A stretch of 9,233 nt of DNA from Pseudomonadota bacterium (GTDB lineage: Bacteria; Pseudomonadota; Gammaproteobacteria; Burkholderiales; Burkholderiaceae_D), in NCBI GenBank assembly GCA_023422955.1, contig JAFAGG010000076.1, positions 1-9,233 of the forward strand. The letters are read 5' to 3'. The notes under the pieces were generated by a model. That model ran no database searches. It had not been told where the DNA came from and saw only the letters and a program-made list of their open reading frames with translations. Below are positions 6,988 to 9,233 of the stretch, one piece after another (position 1 is the stretch's first letter; every line of letters begins with the position of its first letter). The position numbers were made by a program, and so were the translations under genes.

Positions 6988-7708
6988 GAGTCGAAACAGC
7001 CAGGCACAGATCGCTCCAGGTCTTGCGTTTCTCGGAGGGCTGACGCAGCAGATAGGCAGGATGATAAGTGACGACTAGGGGAATTTCGCCGTAGCGATGC
7101 ACCTTGCCGCGCAGTTGTCCCACCGGCGTGGATGGGTCCATGCCCAGCAAGGATAGCGCTGCGGTCTTGCCCAGCGCGACCATGGTCCTGGGCTGCATCA
7201 GTTCGATCTGGCGCTTCAGATAAGGCAGGCAGGTGGCGACTTCTTCCGGCGTGGGCGGCCTATCCTTGCCCTGTTCATCGGTCGCCCGGCATTTGACGAT
7301 GTTGGCGATAAAAGCGTTCGAACCACGCTTCAGTTCCAGTGCGGCGAGCATGTTGTCGAGCAGTGTGCCCGACTTACCGACGAAAGGCTCGCCCTGCTTG
7401 TCCTCGTAATAGCCGGGCCCCTCGCCGATAAACAGCCATTGCGCCTGGCGATCACCCACCCCAAACACAGTGCGCGTACGATTACGGCACAAGCCGCAGC
7501 GCGTGCAAACGGATACGGCCGCTTCCAGCTCTTCCCAGTTCATTTCAGCGATCGGGCGTTCACCGGAGGGCGTTGCGGCGGCATCAAAAGCAGGTGCATC
7601 CGCTTCATCGAAAAGAGCTTCCTCCTCGCCCGCAACCGCAGCCTGCTTCTTGCGCCATGCCGGCGCGATGCCCATTTCCTTCAGGAATATGCTGCGCTTT
7701 TCTACCAT
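6968..7708 (-). CDS. Uracil-DNA glycosylase, family 4-type, with N-terminal extension
   Basis: A 246-residue Fe-S uracil-DNA glycosylase (often annotated as phage SPO1 DNA polymerase-related) that excises uracil from DNA to start base excision repair. Motif A is GEGPGYYED (95-103), followed by QGEPFVGKSG; the second catalytic motif is HPAYLLR with His216. Candidate cluster ligands are Cys68/Cys71 (with Cys74 nearby), Cys140 in NIVKCR and Cys160. The spacing between the last two ligands is 19 residues, a few more than in compact thermophile enzymes. Residues 1-60 form an extension: a short helix-like peptide, FLKEMGIAPAW (8-18), then a low-complexity Ala/Glu/Asp linker. The ATG (7706-7708) overlaps the rimI stop (shared ATGGTAG) and has a GAGG site at 7714-7717, 5 nt upstream. 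It lies between rimI and the DUF1853 gene. Confidence 0.9.
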   Translation of the reverse strand: MVEKRSIFLKEMGIAPAWRKKQAAVAGEEEALFDEADAPAFDAAATPSGERPIAEMNWEELEAAVSVCTRCGLCRNRTRTVFGVGDRQAQWLFIGEGPGYYEDKQGEPFVGKSGTLLDNMLAALELKRGSNAFIANIVKCRATDEQGKDRPPTPEEVATCLPYLKRQIELMQPRTMVALGKTAALSLLGMDPSTPVGQLRGKVHRYGEIPLVVTYHPAYLLRQPSEKRKTWSDLCLAVSTHAQTSS

Positions 7709-8193
7709 GACAGCCTCATTACGATGGCATCCTCGCGGCCATTATCGGCAGCGGGATAATACTGCTTGCGCAGCCCTATCCGGGAAAATCCGTAACGCTG
7801 GTACACATGCAGCGCCCGCGAATTGGAGGGACGCACTTCCAGCAACATGGAACCCATACCCACCTCCTTCGCCTGCCGACCAGCCTGGTCCAGCAACCAG
7901 CGCCCTATGCCCCGGCCCTGCAGTTTGGCCGATACCGTGATGTTCAGCAGATGGGCTTCATCCACTGCATACATCATCATGAAATAGCCAAGCAGCTCCT
8001 CTGAAGCGTTGCGCAATACGCGGGCTTGATAGCCGGATTTCAGGGAGTCGGCGAAATTCCCGCGGCTCCAGGGAAAGGGATGATTAGCCAGCTCGATGGC
8101 CATCACCTCATCCAGATCCGTGAGTTGCATGGGGTGCAGGCTGGCCTTGGCCAGTTCCGAATCCAGTGGGGCATAAAGAGGATGGGCGCTCAT
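7702..8193 (-). CDS. rimI: Ribosomal protein bS18 N-alpha-acetyltransferase RimI
   Basis: A 163-residue GNAT acetyltransferase. RimI acetylates the N-terminal alanine of ribosomal protein S18 using acetyl-CoA. Family features seen: the HPFPWSRGNFADSL segment (38-51) typical of RimI, the LLNITV strand, the acetyl-CoA pyrophosphate-binding QGRGIG (92-97), and LEVRPSNSRALHVYQRYGF, the motif B end with its NxxA-xxxYxxxGF pattern. The frame is open 40 codons upstream inside tsaB, but the ATG at 8191-8193 overlaps the tsaB stop as ATGA and gives normal family length apart from about 20 extra N-terminal residues; Met22 is an alternative start. No strong ribosome binding site is present, which fits coupling to tsaB termination. 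The stop overlaps the glycosylase start by 7 nt. The tsaB-rimI neighbourhood is widespread in proteobacteria. Confidence 0.93.
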   Translation of the reverse strand: MSAHPLYAPLDSELAKASLHPMQLTDLDEVMAIELANHPFPWSRGNFADSLKSGYQARVLRNASEELLGYFMMMYAVDEAHLLNITVSAKLQGRGIGRWLLDQAGRQAKEVGMGSMLLEVRPSNSRALHVYQRYGFSRIGLRKQYYPAADNGREDAIVMRLSW

Positions 8194-8879
8194 ACCGCAA
8201 GTTTTGCCTGACGCTCCGCCGTGGTCAAGGCCACCTTGTTGCGCAGATAGAGCGGCTGAGCCTGCCTGGCCTCCACCGTCTCGCCGCGCGCCAGGGCTTG
8301 CTGCGCCAGGCACGCGATATAGCGTGCATGCGGGCTGGGGATATCGGCAAAACGTTGTGCGAACACATGTTTTTCAAAGGCCGACGGATAAGCCTGCAGG
8401 CCGTTACCACAGACAGCGGCGGTCGGCGCGAAGTCGACGGATTCGGGTGCCGCAAGCGCGGGCTCTGCAACGATGTGCCAGCTTTCGTCATAGCGATATC
8501 GGGCCCAGTAAACTTCTTCCATGCGCGCATCCAGCAGCGTCACCACGTCATTCTTTCCATGCAGTTCACGGCAAGCCTGCGCCATCGCCAGCAAGGTCAC
8601 TACCGGCACCACCGGCAAGTCGCTTGCGAAGGCCAGACCTTGCGTAATGCCGCAGGCAGTGCGCACACCGGTAAATGAACCGGGTCCCGAACCAAACGCC
8701 AATACATCGCAATCCTGCACCCGCAACCCGGCTTCATTCAGCAAGGCCTGTACCATCGGCAGTACGGATTGGGAATGCGTTTGCACGCCGGATGATTCAT
8801 GAACAAGCATTTCCTGGTCATGCAGCAAGGCCACCGATGCCAGTTCGGTCGAGGTTTCTATGGCGAGGATAATTGACAT
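8190..8879 (-). CDS. tsaB: tRNA threonylcarbamoyladenosine biosynthesis protein TsaB
   Basis: A 229-residue ASKHA-fold protein. TsaB is the partner of TsaD in the complex (with TsaE) that places threonylcarbamoyl on A37 of ANN-decoding tRNAs. Seen: the N-terminal phosphate-loop strand ILAIETSTELASVAL (4-18), the conserved HSQ after residue 34, and the family hallmark GSGPGSFTGVR (63-73). TsaB lacks the metal-binding HxxxH motif of TsaD, and none is seen here. The frame is open 32 codons further upstream, but the ATG at 8877-8879 gives the canonical MSIILAIETST start. No ribosome binding site precedes it; a TACAAT hexamer 6 nt upstream suggests a leaderless transcript. It is the first gene of the minus-strand cluster and overlaps rimI by 4 nt. 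Confidence 0.95.
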   Translation of the reverse strand: MSIILAIETSTELASVALLHDQEMLVHESSGVQTHSQSVLPMVQALLNEAGLRVQDCDVLAFGSGPGSFTGVRTACGITQGLAFASDLPVVPVVTLLAMAQACRELHGKNDVVTLLDARMEEVYWARYRYDESWHIVAEPALAAPESVDFAPTAAVCGNGLQAYPSAFEKHVFAQRFADIPSPHARYIACLAQQALARGETVEARQAQPLYLRNKVALTTAERQAKLAV

Positions 8880-8885
8880 GCCGTT

Positions 8886-8891
8886 ATTGTA
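8886..8891 (-). promoter_or_regulatory. Candidate -10 element of the tsaB promoter (leaderless)
   Basis: On the minus strand TACAAT (8891 to 8886) differs from the TATAAT consensus at one base. Its last base is 6 nt before the tsaB ATG, so transcription would be expected to start at or within a base or two of the initiator A. There is no Shine-Dalgarno sequence to contradict this. No good -35 hexamer is seen 16-18 nt upstream, so the promoter call rests on the -10 and geometry. Confidence 0.5.
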
Positions 8892-8930
8892 CCGTGGCTC
8901 CCCGAGGCGGCACACGATGGTAGATGCCCT

Positions 8931-8945
8931 GCGGTAAAATACCGC
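8931..8945 (+). promoter_or_regulatory. Candidate -10 of the thioredoxin-like gene inside a perfect palindrome
   Basis: TAAAAT at 8935-8940 is a good sigma-70 -10 hexamer ending 6 nt before the ATG at 8947, again implying a leaderless or nearly leaderless mRNA. It lies inside the perfect inverted repeat GCGGTA (8931-8936), AAA, TACCGC (8940-8945). The repeat could be an operator for a small dimeric repressor covering the -10, or chance symmetry around an AT-rich hexamer. No convincing -35 is present. Confidence 0.45.
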
Positions 8946-8946
8946 C

Positions 8947-9233
8947 ATGCCTAGCCATACCCTCGAAAACGACAACCGGCTTCAGATTGCCCAGCTTATC
9001 CACGACGACACCTGGGTTGTCGCTTGCCTGTGCGCTGCCTGGTGCGATGTCTGCTCCCAGTACCGCCCCGGCTTCGAGAAACTGGCGGAGGAATTTCCTG
9101 AAGTGCAATTCATCTGGGTCGATGTGGAAGATCAGGCTGATCTCGTCGGTGATATCGATATCGACAATTTCCCGACGCTGCTGATACAGCGCGGCGATAC
9201 CGTCGCTTTTTTCGGGACCATCTTGCCCGATGT
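8947..9233 (+). CDS. Thioredoxin-like protein, 3' end outside window
   Basis: The first 95 codons of a thioredoxin-fold protein with no stop before the window ends. The redox motif is WCDVC (residues 32-36) at the usual place after a hydrophobic strand (WVVACLCAAW). The cis-proline is Pro76 in NFPTLL, followed by the strand LLIQRGDTVAFF. Two further cysteines, Cys27 and Cys29, lie just before the active site. No signal peptide or membrane anchor is visible, so a cytosolic disulfide reductase or redox-adaptor role is likely. WCDVC instead of WCGPC places it outside classical thioredoxin 1; a thioredoxin family protein of unknown partner is the safest name. The start codon has no Shine-Dalgarno sequence and lies 6 nt after a TAAAAT -10. 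It is divergent from tsaB with a 67-nt gap. Confidence 0.85.
   Translation, partial: MPSHTLENDNRLQIAQLIHDDTWVVACLCAAWCDVCSQYRPGFEKLAEEFPEVQFIWVDVEDQADLVGDIDIDNFPTLLIQRGDTVAFFGTILPD

Noticed and set aside
6310..7071. 253-codon plus-strand frame across the DUF1853 gene and the end of udg
   Set aside because: Antisense to two supported overlapping genes, with a Gln/Arg-rich composition typical of a shadow frame.

Overview
The window reads as a chromosomal segment of a betaproteobacterium, most likely Oxalobacteraceae or a near relative in Burkholderiales (Herminiimonas/Janthinobacterium-like). This placement is an inference from GC-rich codon use, TAAAAT-type -10 elements, the protein family variants, and the gene order lining up DUF1853, alr and radA behind tsaB-rimI-udg. 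No phage, IS element, CRISPR array, tRNA or rRNA was seen. Almost all coding sequence is ordinary core or near-core metabolism and maintenance.

Layout. Positions 1-372 hold no convincing gene. They contain a strong stem-loop (58-102) and a set of long-range, partly mutually exclusive inverted repeats (121-238). Positions 373-3430 (+) carry hpnC-hpnD-hpnE, the bacterial three-enzyme route from farnesyl diphosphate to squalene for hopanoids or related lipids. hpnE meets radA tail to tail with only 4 bp between the stop codons. Positions 3435-8879 (-) are six co-directional genes, in transcription order: tsaB (tRNA t6A synthesis), rimI (N-terminal acetyltransferase), a family 4-type uracil-DNA glycosylase, a DUF1853 protein, alr (alanine racemase) and radA (recombination/repair ATPase). 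The first four overlap each other by 4, 7 and 20 nt. After a 95-bp gap that may hold a second promoter come alr and radA, 14 nt apart. Divergent from tsaB, at 8947, begins a thioredoxin-like gene that runs off the window.

How the genes work together. HpnD condenses two FPP to presqualene diphosphate, HpnC converts it to hydroxysqualene, and HpnE reduces that to squalene. The squalene-hopene cyclase is not here, so the pathway must be completed elsewhere. The minus-strand cluster mixes translation quality (TsaB, RimI), DNA repair (UDG, RadA, perhaps DUF1853) and cell-wall precursor supply (Alr). Tight overlaps suggest translational coupling in its first half.

Points that deserve a second look are: the psi(HolD)-like N-terminal peptide on the uracil-DNA glycosylase, in the chromosomal spot next to rimI where enterobacteria carry holD; the apparently leaderless divergent promoters of tsaB and the thioredoxin-like gene; the structured leader of hpnC; and the nuclease-like signature in DUF1853. 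No clearly new multi-gene system was found.
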